Shown piece after piece: positions 22,878-32,480 of a stretch of DNA of 64,000 nt. The notes under the pieces were generated by a model that saw only the letters and a program-made list of their open reading frames with translations, did not search any database and was not told the DNA's origin. The translations under genes and the position numbers were made by a program. Source of the stretch: Lepiota brunneoincarnata (taxonomy: Eukaryota > Basidiomycota > Agaricomycetes > Agaricales > Agaricaceae); assembly GCA_023014365.1 (NCBI GenBank), contig JAEBUN010000037.1:124001-188000 (forward strand). Direction: 5' to 3'. The first letter of the stretch is position 1, and the number at the start of each line of letters is the position of its first letter.

Positions 22878-23450
22878 ATGGCGTACGAACCAAAAGACGA
22901 CGCGGGCCGCCTTACCCTCGCCCCAATGGGCAAAATATGCGCCAAGAGTGATCTCCCTGCGATCTCGACGCTCGAACTAACGACGATGGCCACCAGTGTA
23001 GAGTCACTAGGCCGGTGGGACATCCTGTCATATGGGCATCCGGCCCCATCTGCATTATCCAGTAACAGCAGTGGACCTCTCCTCAAGTCCAAAGCGCCGG
23101 ACACAACGTCGACGGCCACTGGTGTACAGTCACGACGACAGCCGGTCAAGCGCACCAGCGCGCGGAAAAATCCGCAGCCCCTGCCACTGATCCGACGTGC
23201 ACTCTCCAACAGCAGCAGCAGCGGCGGTGGACTTCTCCCCAGTTCTGATAATCCCAACCAAAGGCCAACGGACACTGGTGTACGGCCAACACCATCCCAG
23301 ACCAGGACGGCCTACGCAGGGAGCAACCTACCCCCTCGCCAGCTGGCCCCACTTGCATCCTCCAGCAGCAGCAGCAGCAGCAGCGGTGGACCTCTCCCCA
23401 CGATCGATGGGAAGCCGCGGACGCGGCCAAGTATATATGATAATAAATAG
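22878..23450 (+). CDS. repeat-family small protein, copy D (190 residues)
   Basis: Starts MAYEPKDDAGRL, in the same place relative to the leader as copies A and C. It has three Ser runs made of AGC repeats, an Arg/Lys-rich middle (SRRQPVKRTSARK) and the family segment NLPPRQLAPLASSSSSS, ending DNK. About as long as copies A-C, no signal peptide, no recognised domain. The promoter has lost its TATA box and the intron acceptor is mutated, so expression may be weak or altered. The reading frame itself is intact. Confidence 0.5.
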   Translation: MAYEPKDDAGRLTLAPMGKICAKSDLPAISTLELTTMATSVESLGRWDILSYGHPAPSALSSNSSGPLLKSKAPDTTSTATGVQSRRQPVKRTSARKNPQPLPLIRRALSNSSSSGGGLLPSSDNPNQRPTDTGVRPTPSQTRTAYAGSNLPPRQLAPLASSSSSSSSSGGPLPTIDGKPRTRPSIYDNK

Positions 23451-23924
23451 GGATTGGATTGTAGACTCACTACCAGCCCTCCAACCACTTGATCCTCTTT
23501 TCCTAATAGACTTTCAATGCATGCTGTTGTGGAGGTGGACGAGTGGCCACATAGGTAATGCCCACCGCACGTCCGTGTCAACTCTCATGCAATTGTGATG
23601 AATCCTCGGTGACGGGGCGACTGTGGGAACTCGTCTCTCCGACCCCACTCTACCTAGCAACTCCTATTAATTGACATCGTCCTACATCAGGCCATTCTTG
23701 TTGCCTGTGCCACTTCCCCCTTTATCCTATCATTCAATCACACACTCAATTTTCGTTATCCGAGCTGATCACGACCATCATTGCGTGGTCGGCTCACACA
23801 TTGCCAAGCCGGAGGCCGAAAGGCCCCATTTGCAGCACCCTCATTACGCCCTTAGGCACCATTTTCGAGACTCCGACGATCCATCCCCTGCTCTGCTTCG
23901 CACACGGAGCAGCGTGCTCCACGC

Positions 23925-24600
23925 ACCCCGGAGGTTCTGCATCAATTGGTTCAGGAAGAAGGCGTCGACGTTCCCAACAACCCCTACCAGCGGCGTGTAT
24001 TCTCAACCAGTGAATATTTAAATGCAAGCGATGCCGGGGCAAGGATGTTGTTTCCACTGCCAGCCCCGGATGCGATTTATGACGCAGCTAGTGGGAATGC
24101 GGTATCGCTCAAGCACGGATATAGCTGGAGCCCTGTGGGTGTCCTGCGAGCTGTAAACGAAGGAGTGAGATATCCACTCGATGGAAGGATGAATATCTCT
24201 ATCTATACTATGCTTACCAACTCAAAAGATTGATAACAGCCATAGGTCGTTCATCTCCTTGGGGATGATGTACTCCATTCCAACTTCCCAAGCCTCCCTA
24301 TGCCCCTCATAAAAGGCGTCGAGCTTGAGAGAATAGCTAACAGGGACAGTTTGCCCTACAGCCAGACTTATGGGTTAGGTGACTCGCCTTCGTTGAGGAC
24401 TTTGGTGCGCGGTACCCTGCGTTACGCCCTCCTCGCATCTTTTCGGTTTGATTGAACTCTACTGACGCCCGATGTTGATGCAGCTATCCGGGCTTTTGCA
24501 CTGGATGAGGCATGGTTGAGAGTGTCCAGACGGTTGTGCGGAGGCCTGGGATGGGGGTGGGTGCGGTGGAGAGTTTGAGTGGGAGTTCTATGTGAGAAGT
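23925..24600 (+). pseudogene. saccharopine dehydrogenase gene fragment P1 (two internal deletions)
   Basis: A DNA-level derivative of the gene at 8207-12084. It begins with part of exon 1 (HQLVQEEGVDV) and then jumps to the LPAPDAIYD region. It continues through the following intron, which is retained, and the FPxLPMP region, and jumps again from the CTATCCGGGCTTTTGC acceptor site to the last 100 bp. Retained introns exclude retroposition. The frame is broken. Confidence 0.7.
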
Positions 24601-24779
24601 GACACCCTCTTCTTTCTTTGTGTATTATAGCTAGTTTAATTCACGGGAAAGGTTGAAATTGCGTGTGAGGGACTAGTTGTGGTTGGTGACTTTTAGGGCT
24701 TGAGCGCTCGCAGACATTGTGAGACCTGTCGAACAGCTGCAGAGGATATCACTAGCGCACATCGGCACTATGGGAGGGG

Positions 24780-25310
24780 TGACAAGCGCACGTATGTACA
24801 GAGGTAGACCTCTCCCCGCGATCGAGGAGCTCTCAGCCTAGTGAGGATGGTCACTGATGTGTATTCCCTACGACCACGGGCGATCCCGCCGCATCAGCAG
24901 CCGGCCCCATTTGCATTGTCCAGCAGCAGCAGCAGCAGCAGCAGCGAACCTCTCCCCAGGCCTGATGAACTCAACCCAGGGCCGATGGGCACCACCACTG
25001 TACGGTCAATACCACCCCTGGCCGGGGCGACCTACGCGGGAAACAACCTGCTGCCTCAACAGCCGGCCCCACTTGCATCCTCCAGAAGCAGCAGCAATTA
25101 GCAGTGGAACTCTCCCTGGGATCGGTAGGTCCCGCCAAAGGCCGATGGCCAGCGATGGGGATACACAAGTCAGAGCCAAAGCCAAAAGTGGCCAAGAAAT
25201 AGGGATGGCTTGTGAACTCACTACCAACCCTGCAACCACTTGACACTCTTTTCCATAATAGACTTCCGCTGTATGTAGAGGTGGACGAGTGGCTACATAG
25301 GTAATGACCA
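24780..25310 (+). pseudogene. small-gene family remnant D2 (coding end and 3' flank only)
   Basis: An open frame from 24841 to 25101 contains two family segments, HQQPAPFALSSSSSSSS and LLPQQPAPLASSRSSS, then the family 3' flank (ACTCACTACCAACCCT, CTAATAGACTTCC-like). No promoter or leader is present; it abuts dehydrogenase fragment P1, so it is a recombined partial copy. Confidence 0.5.
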
Positions 25311-25339
25311 CCAAACCTCAGTGGCAAACCCGCGACGAA

Positions 25340-26050
25340 TTGTTTAGCCGAACCTTGGAATGTGTGGGGTTCCTGGGCGTCCGTGCAGACAGGGAACTCT
25401 TCAGGCAAAAAACAAAAAAAAGATAAGTCCGCACGAGATGATACGCGTACGTGGGCATGTGTGACTGCAGTATAGAGATTGTCCAAAATAGGAAACAGGG
25501 TATTAGATGGACACTGTTTGCACACTATGACGGCGATTAGAATGTATCTGCAAGCCCAGAAAGCCTAATTCTCTCTGGAAGTGACAACAAGTTTCGCTGA
25601 AGCTTCTACCAGCCCAAAGAAAGTAACTATGGCTTCAAGGAGCCACCAGCGTTCCGACATAGGACGAGACCGTTGGCGTACACAGTAGAATTTGTGAGTA
25701 GTTGTTCAAGCAAAGGCGGTCGCTATGGAACAACTTCTTGTCCATGGTAGCGGCTACGTTAGCTACATAAGGCGCCTGGTGCTTCTGGAGCTCGGTGGGG
25801 TTGTTTCGCTGGATTCTCACTGGCTGGATTTTCGTTGAAACCCTCCAGCAGATACACTCTGATTGTTGCTTGCAGAGGGCAACGGGTTGCGTTGGACCAG
25901 AACGAAAGTGATGTCATTGTCGATGACGGGGGGACGAAAAGAGTACCCAAGTACAGCATCAGTTGGCCCACGTAGTTGATTCCGTTCAGCAACCCAGAAG
26001 GCGTCCCTTTTCACCCCGTCACGCGCCTCGGATCTCACTCTCTGTTTGAA
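25340..26050 (-). pseudogene. second copy of the hypothetical membrane ORF
   Basis: Matches 7630-8135 in order and orientation, including NYVGQLMLYLGTLF and the region around FWVAERNQL. It lies divergent to the dehydrogenase fragment P2, just as the parent pair does. Frames differ between the copies and several stops are present. Confidence 0.45.
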
Positions 26051-26227
26051 TCCCGTGATCCCCAGTATGATCAAGATATCGAGCAACACCATACGAACAC
26101 AATATCCGGGGTGGGTGGGGCACGCCGCTCCTGGATTCTTTTGGGATCTTCCTCGTGCATGCCGAGTGTCAGCTTCTGCAACGTTCTCTTCGTTGGACGC
26201 ATGGTGGAGTGGCTGGAGTGGTAGTTG

Positions 26228-27870
26228 ATGAAAGAATAGACCAATAGATGCATCAAATGTCCAGGAGGAAGGCGTCGGCGTCCCCACTGAGCCCTGCGAG
26301 CGATGTGTATTCTCGACCGGCGAATATGAAATACTTCACCACTTTCCATATCTGCACCATTGAAATGGAGCACTTGTAGGCTGGGGCAAAGGTCAACACC
26401 TCCCTGGAACAAGCGCATATTCTGCTAGGTATTAAGGACAATCATACAACACCGGGCTACTTTCTCCATTCGTCGCTCCAACCGGTGGGGTCCCTGCACC
26501 AGTAGCTAGTTTCAAAGCAGACATAGCATCGTGGCCAAGATTGATAGATTGTAAGCTCCTCGCCCACGGGGCGGGACAAAGGACTGTTGGGTTCGAGTGG
26601 TTCGCAGGAGGTGAGTTTAAAACAGTATCTATGTATTTAGCGGTGATTTGATTGATACATGTATGCTAGTTGCTGGTTGTTCTTGAACCTCTCTCGGCTA
26701 TGGCTCATGCTCATCTCGAACTGGGCATCGCGTCACTCTTCCTCGCTAGTATATTTCCCACTAATCACTGTCTGTTTCTCGCACTAGAGCGTATCTTTTA
26801 CCCATGGAAGGGGGGCGGTATTTCCCCGTTAACTTGTTTAACCCTAACCTCATTCCGTTCATCTCCTAAACCCAAGAACTTTTCCAAAAGTATACACTCG
26901 TCCACAAACTCTACCCTCGTTCGAACGCTTACGCGCGGCCCTTCGAGAAGAGGGCCTGTGGGTATCAACTCAGGGCACTCCAAGGGCCCACGACCCTGTC
27001 ATCATCTGCCACACTGGGTGCGTGGCCCCGAATTGATCGTACCAGTTGGATCCTTGACCAGTACTAATCTTACTAATTTTAGAATGGACAATCTTGCTTG
27101 CGGACATCTTTCCATGCTCAATGAGCTGCCTTTGAAGAAAATGATTGCGCGTGAACTTGACGTTCTTGTTCGCTCGGAGGGGTTTGCGTCTCTTACTCGA
27201 TATTTTTGCTCATTTTTCTGACGTGGCTCTGAACAGAATATGATAAATATAAGGCATTTCCTTGAGTGTATCTCGTAGTGGGGTTCGTGCTTATCTGCCC
27301 GTAAGATATATTTAATACACGCAAAACCGGGGGATTATTTTGTGAGGAAGGATGGGAAAGCTTCTGACCGCCAGGATTACTACACGTATTTAAGCGAGTG
27401 GAGGAGCGTGTTCGGGGAGCGCGTATGTCTCCCCTCCCGGAACCTAATACGTTGTGCGCTGAGGGAGAGGGATATGGTTGTGCTTAGTCATGAAGTTATC
27501 ACTAACGACCATAGAGAGGCTCGACTGCGGAAAGGGAGGAGGAAGTGCACAGGCCGAGTTTGATGATGTATGGTGATGATGAGGGGACATCCGCTATGGC
27601 CCGGACCGTGGACGTTCCTGTGGTGTTTGCGGCATTGGACGTATTGGATGTGAAAGTGAAGGTTAAGGGAGTTAATGGACTGGGTGAGAAAGAGGTGTAT
27701 GAGGGTGTGCTTGGGCGGTTGGAGGGGTGTGTGTTGGGGATGTTGGAGAGTGTTGAAAGAGTTATGCGGAGACCCGGGATGGAGGTAGGTACGATGAAGG
27801 AGAGTTTGAGTGGGGGGTTCGGTGTGAGAAGTGACATCCCCTTCTTTCTTTATGTGTATTATATTTAGTT
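26228..27870 (+). pseudogene. lysine-ketoglutarate reductase/saccharopine dehydrogenase fragment P2
   Basis: Covers the LKR half of the parent with its introns (HILLGIK, FVAPTGG, LSAMAHAHLELGIASLF, STQGT, VRKDGKASDRQDYYTY). It then jumps near 27440 to the C-terminal end (RERDMVVLSHEVIT, DDEGTSAMARTV). The whole Rossmann and catalytic part of the dehydrogenase is missing. Frames are broken in exon 1, where the start region is also deleted. This is a segmental duplicate with one large internal deletion. Confidence 0.7.
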
Positions 27871-27989
27871 TAGTTCATGGAAATGTTGAAATGTTGTTCG
27901 AAGGATTAGTTCTATTTGATGACTTTTAGGGCTTGAGCGCCCGCAGACATCGTGGGACCTGTCGAACGGCTGAAGAAGATACCATTCGA

Positions 27990-29560
27990 AGTGCACGTCG
28001 CTGTTATGATAACGACGGGAAGGGTAACAACCGTACGCGCGTACACAAGTAGAAATCGAGTACGGGAGAAGAAATTAGTTAGCAACCTTCAGCGCTGGAA
28101 ATTATAGTGCTTGGTGCTTGCAAATAGGTACGGATGAGTGGGTTGAGTGAAGGTGGAGTAGAAAGTACGAGAAATCGAAAGGTGATCGGAACGGTGTCCG
28201 AGTGTAGCCGGATCGCCGTCCCTACATTAATTTATCGACAATTAACCAAGTTTTCTATCACGATTTGCAACCACCCACTCCGCGGAGCCCGGCCCCCCTG
28301 CGGTGTTGAGGGTGCGCAAATTTGGCATTCCTACCAAACTGAGTATTGCTTTGGGGGGACGTATGGGTATGGCTATTGTATGGATACACCGTGCTGCTCG
28401 GTTTTGATAAACACTGTGGTGGGCTTTTCGTGTTGCTTTGGGTTTCGAGATCGGGAAACTTAGAAGATCCGCGGAGGGGGGTACTTGAAATAGGATTGGG
28501 GGAGGTTTTAAGTGCGTGTGTGTGTGTATGTGTGTGTGTGTGCGTGGGTGCGGATTTGGAAGGTTATTCAGGGTGGTTATCTGCTCGGGTGGTCTACATG
28601 GAAGTTATGTTTCCAGTGAAGATAGCCGAGAGCATACATCATCAAGATTTGATTCTTTACGCCAGTAGGCATGGTCATATATCGAGTGGGGAGGGATTAG
28701 AACGGGCTGGAAACGACCCTATTGGTAAATCCCGATATGGTAATATGGGAGGCTACGATCAGCGGAAGTGTTTGGTTGGGGTTCGAAACTGATTTAAGTC
28801 CTTATAATGACCAACCTTTTAGTTGTAGGCACGCAAACGATTCAAGGAGATTCATCGGAATATACATGTATAGACAATTGTAGCTGCCTCATTCGAGTTA
28901 CTCTACAGCCCTTCAAACTTCCCCAAGTGAGAATGCACTAGCGTCCCAAGAAAAACCAAAGGCTGCAGGAAATCATCTAATGGCCTTAACATGTGGGCAG
29001 AATGACTGTTGCGGGTCTGATGACCAATAGAGCCTCAAGTCGGGCGGCCAAGCGGACCCGAAACAAGAAATGATAGAACATGGGCGTGACCCCGTCGTCT
29101 CGATCTCCCATCGCTATACCACTCAGACAACGACCGTCTGAGTGGGCCCGAGTCTCAAGGATCTTACTCTGAATCTTTGCGGCGCAACCCTCTCGCGGTA
29201 GTCCCAGGCCACCCCAAACAAACCTCGGCGCCCTCTACGTGCTTTCTCTCTCTCTCTCTCAAGTCCATCCAGATGTCGATATCCCACCCTAACATCTGGG
29301 ATCTAATTCGTGGAGGTATTTCTACGTGCACCTAAGACAACGTGGCGACACTCGGAAGGGAAACCATCCATTGAGATCGAGTAGCACACGAGTGACTGTC
29401 CTCACACTTTCTTCCACTACGTTCAATGCCATTTTTGTTGATAGAACAATGGATACGATCCAGGGAGCAACTTTTATGTTCAGAAATTCCAATAAATAAC
29501 CCATAGCGACAACGCCAGACCTCTCACAGTGACGCACGGTTTACCCATGCAATCTCCTTT
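27990..29560. other. intergenic stretch; 5' flank repeat and GT microsatellite
   Basis: 28120-28240 is similar to 38375-38480 (shared GAGTGTAGCCGGATCGCCGTC), part of the upstream region of the four-TM cassette. A GT-rich microsatellite lies at about 28513-28546 and a CT run near 29247-29262. Open frames here show no domain. Confidence 0.45.
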
Positions 29561-29856
29561 GCTGCTTTACTATGCGAGAAGACACATGGAGCGTGATTCC
29601 GAACAGCCGTGTGCATTTGGGGCTTTCCGATGTTACTGAGCACGTTGAGCAAGTTTCGCCTGCTTCTTGTTACTCCAACCTGGCAGGTATACCATTTTAG
29701 TCCTCGACACCGGACTCTGCGTGGAGGAGCGCCAGCTCTTGATAACAACGATGTACCCAGGAGACCCATGGATTCGACCGGTTCAGTGCATCGTTGGCAT
29801 ATAACTTCGAATATTTCGGAAGTGTTAAAGGGATGGCAGCGGGAGAATCATTGAAA

Positions 29857-30639
29857 ATGAATGCAGCCATTATCAACAACTTCAGCGCTTGCTTCTGGTG
29901 CCTGTCAAATAGGCGCGGACCCTTTCCTTCATTCTCCGCCAATATGACAAGGGAAGGTCTTCAAGGCGCACACGACTTGTTGGTACCACAACTCAACAAT
30001 TCTCGAAGTTTCCACTCCTCCACCTCCCAGACCATCCGTAGTGGCACAACCACTGTCGTCGCCACCAGCGAAAACCACCCATCCGCCCGTTCGACCACTC
30101 CCAACTCCGTAGAACGCGTCGCGTCGGTGGTGACTTTCACTGAAGGCATCTTCCTCACCAACCCTGTCAGTCAACAATTGAAAGCCCTCGTCTACACCTC
30201 CATGGGTTTATCGTTGGCTACTTTTGCGATTTCAATGATCTCTTACGGGACCACCTCGCTTTTTCTAAGCGAAGTTGCATTCGCGCTGACAACGGTACAT
30301 CACGGTGTTATAATTTACAATCGCTCAAAACGGAGGAAAATGTGGGTGGCTCCCACCAACCAGCGCCTTGCAGGGACACTTCCCGCGTCATCAACCAGGG
30401 TCAATATTTTTATCGTGTGGTGTATCACTATCGTATGGATAGGGGCACTGGGTGTGGTGAGCGCGTCTACTGTCGTCATTTATGGTGATTTGGGGTCCGA
30501 GAAGCACGAACGTCGATCTGTTGCTGTACCGTTCGAACTTGGCTGTTTGGGTCTCGAGGTTTCTTTGATGGTGGTGATTGGATTGTGGTGTAGACGTGAG
30601 AGGTGGCTTCTGTTGGAGGAGCTTGGGATCGAGAGGTGA
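29857..30639 (+). CDS. four-transmembrane protein, copy TM1 (intact, 260 residues)
   Basis: The start is set at the Met beginning MNAAIINNFSACFW, because the same start is kept in TM3 (38737); an upstream in-frame ATG exists at 29794. A Ser/Thr-rich N-terminal part is followed by four hydrophobic segments at about residues 111-130, 134-154, 182-209 and 226-244. A basic loop (YNRSKRRK) lies between helices 2 and 3, and the end is charged (RRERWLLLEELGIER). No signal peptide is obvious and there is no intron. I do not recognise the family; it looks like a small integral membrane protein. This is the only copy of four in the window with a complete frame. It is followed 230 bp later by a small-gene family promoter. 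Confidence 0.6.
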   Translation: MNAAIINNFSACFWCLSNRRGPFPSFSANMTREGLQGAHDLLVPQLNNSRSFHSSTSQTIRSGTTTVVATSENHPSARSTTPNSVERVASVVTFTEGIFLTNPVSQQLKALVYTSMGLSLATFAISMISYGTTSLFLSEVAFALTTVHHGVIIYNRSKRRKMWVAPTNQRLAGTLPASSTRVNIFIVWCITIVWIGALGVVSASTVVIYGDLGSEKHERRSVAVPFELGCLGLEVSLMVVIGLWCRRERWLLLEELGIER

Positions 30640-31104
30640 TAGTATGGACGGTAAGGGTAAGGGCCAGCTTGGGGGGAAGGAGGATTAGTGGGTGGAGTTG
30701 GATTCGGGAGATTGGAGGTGTGCGAATTGAGAGGTGACGTGGTGAATCTGTGCAAGCCCCTCTAGGCTTGCTTTCCGGGGTGGAACTGGGTGGACTCATC
30801 GGTAGCGCCGGGTGGTACCCCAATGGGGCAATAGTAGCGGGGAATTCAGAATAGGTACTTAGATGTTGCAATTCGGTTGGTGGGTCCTATCGTGTCCCCT
30901 TCGCGGCCATACAATCACCGACAGGACGGTCGCAGGGACCATTCTGATTCACTCCATCCCTAGAGCCAATTTTGGTTCCCTGTCCACACAGCACCCCACA
31001 AGGGTGAGGACTTTTCAGGAGCTACTATTGTGTTACCGGCGCTATTGCGCAACACTTGCTAGATTATAAGGCTGCTACGGCTCGAGTTATCCCCAACATT
31101 TCTT

Positions 31105-31132
31105 CGGACTCATCAAGGGTTTGGTATATTAA
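31105..31132 (+). promoter_or_regulatory. small-gene family promoter, copy E
   Basis: The dyad has decayed (ACTCATCAAGGGTTTGG) but the TATA element GGTATATTAAG is intact. The leader intron begins at 31239 (GTAATTTTG) and ends at 31288 or 31291. Confidence 0.5.
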
Positions 31133-31302
31133 GCCCTTCACTTTCATTATCACTACACCAAGCCAGAAAGCGAACACCGTCCCCGAACCCTCTACGCTCA
31201 GTGGGTGTGCCAATTAGCAACTACTTGCCCTTTTAAAGGTAATTTTGTACGCTTGATATTCTCGACGCCCATTGATTCATTGATCAAGCAGCGGTACTTC
31301 TC

Positions 31303-31509
31303 ATGGGGAAACGAAAGAAAAATGGAAATAAACCAGCAGACTCGAGCGCGGCGAGAGCCCTGCAACAAAAGAGCAAGGACGCCCAAGGCAACAGACCACT
31401 AACCAAAAGGCAAATAGCAGCTATAGCAAGGGCAATGTCCGAGAACATGATACAATCCAAACGGACAGAGGAAGAAAGGGGGTCGGAATGGTATCTTGTG
31501 GACCCCTAG
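31303..31509 (+). CDS. repeat-family small protein, copy E (68 residues, Lys-rich)
   Basis: Starts MGKRKKNGNKPAD in the family position after the leader intron. It is short, hydrophilic and basic, with a central Ala-rich helix-like part (IAAIARAMSENM), and ends YLVDP. It has neither the Ser run nor the QQPAPLASS segment of copies A-D, so it belongs to a second type shared with copy F. The 3' flank (TACCAGCCCTCTGACC) is still family sequence. No domain is recognised. Confidence 0.45.
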   Translation: MGKRKKNGNKPADSSAARALQQKSKDAQGNRPLTKRQIAAIARAMSENMIQSKRTEEERGSEWYLVDP

Positions 31510-31604
31510 GTACCAGCCCTCTGACCGTTTGACACTCTTTTCCTAATCAAATTTATGATACTAGCCAGCCAAACAAGCTGAAATGATCATATCATATCGA
31601 AGTG

Positions 31605-31730
31605 ATGTTGTTACCGCTTATTCTAAAGGAACTTGAATATTTAAACGAGCGCGAACGTTTGAAGGACTTGGGGTATGGTCACAACCTGGTCGAAAAAGGG
31701 CTCATTCCCCCGTCAAAAGAAGTCGTTTAG
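31605..31730 (+). CDS. 41-residue ORF downstream of copy E
   Basis: A short ORF beginning MLLPLILKELEYLN and ending LVEKGLIPPSKEVV. It is listed because the C-terminal block is repeated downstream of copy G (about 41402-41498, ending LVKKGLIPLSKKDL and a stop) and in shorter form after copy F (37006-37052, EKGLIPPSKNVL and a stop). In all three the stop falls at the same aligned position. It may be the last exon of an alternative transcript of the small gene rather than a free gene. Confidence 0.4.
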   Translation: MLLPLILKELEYLNERERLKDLGYGHNLVEKGLIPPSKEVV

Positions 31731-31734
31731 TAAT

Positions 31735-32060
31735 ATCATTTCAAACCATATGTACATTTAAAATACAAAATAAAACCTGGTCGATGGATTACCCGGCCAG
31801 AAGGCTTTCGACTTTGCAAAGTTTAGCTCATCTGGTCCGTCCGCCATTTAGAAGTTCCCACGCTCTGCATAGAGATCTTGGTCGGAGCTCACTACTTGAT
31901 TATAGGACTGCTCCGTCAAAGGTGGCCCCCAGAAGATGATAAATACCAGGTCAGAAAATGCTCTTCTCTCTAGAAATCTACATCCAATATGTACCCTTGG
32001 GCCCATGGAAGTATGGACAAACGAACGAACATGCGTGGTTATGTAATTATGTCACAACCC
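31735..32060 (+). repeat. module T, copy E (decayed second family promoter)
   Basis: Matches 37070-37400 and 41530-41745. It contains ACTACTTGATTATAGGACTG and CTCTTCTCTCTAGAAATCTACATCC. These align with the promoter module of the small genes (ATTGATTACCGAACTGCTCC and CTCTTCCGAGCTCTGTATCC in copy G), so it looks like a diverged second copy of the promoter. No ORF of the family follows. Confidence 0.5.
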
Positions 32061-32480
32061 TTCCGACGTGACCCGACGACTCACTCCCAGTGGACGCCTA
32101 AAACCGTACCAAATCTGACCAAATAGACTCAAAATCATCAAACACTATCCATTGAAACCTACACATGATACACCTCTGTTCGCTCATGTCGACCACCATG
32201 CAGCTGTCTGCGTTCGTGTACACCGCGCTCAAAGCAATGTTATATCATGTCTTTCCAAGCGATTTCCCCCCCAAATTCTCACGCTCTAGCCACAGGGATG
32301 GGTAAGTGTGTGCTCGTCTTTCCCTAGCTCACCCAATACCCCTCCTCCATCCCCTCCATGCGCCAGTTGCCCTCCGTTCCCTTGTGGTACGTACCCATTA
32401 CCGTGCCATATCCTTGCACTTTGGCTGAAGGAGAAGCACAGATGCCGCCCGAACAAGTCCTTGTGATTGCAACCACCGTG
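32061..32480. other. intergenic stretch, nothing supported
   Basis: Flank of module T and unrelated sequence up to the transposase remnant. No ORF or repeat could be supported. Confidence 0.4.

Noticed and set aside
28513..28546. GT-rich tract considered as a regulatory Z-DNA element
   Set aside because: A simple microsatellite with no nearby supported promoter.
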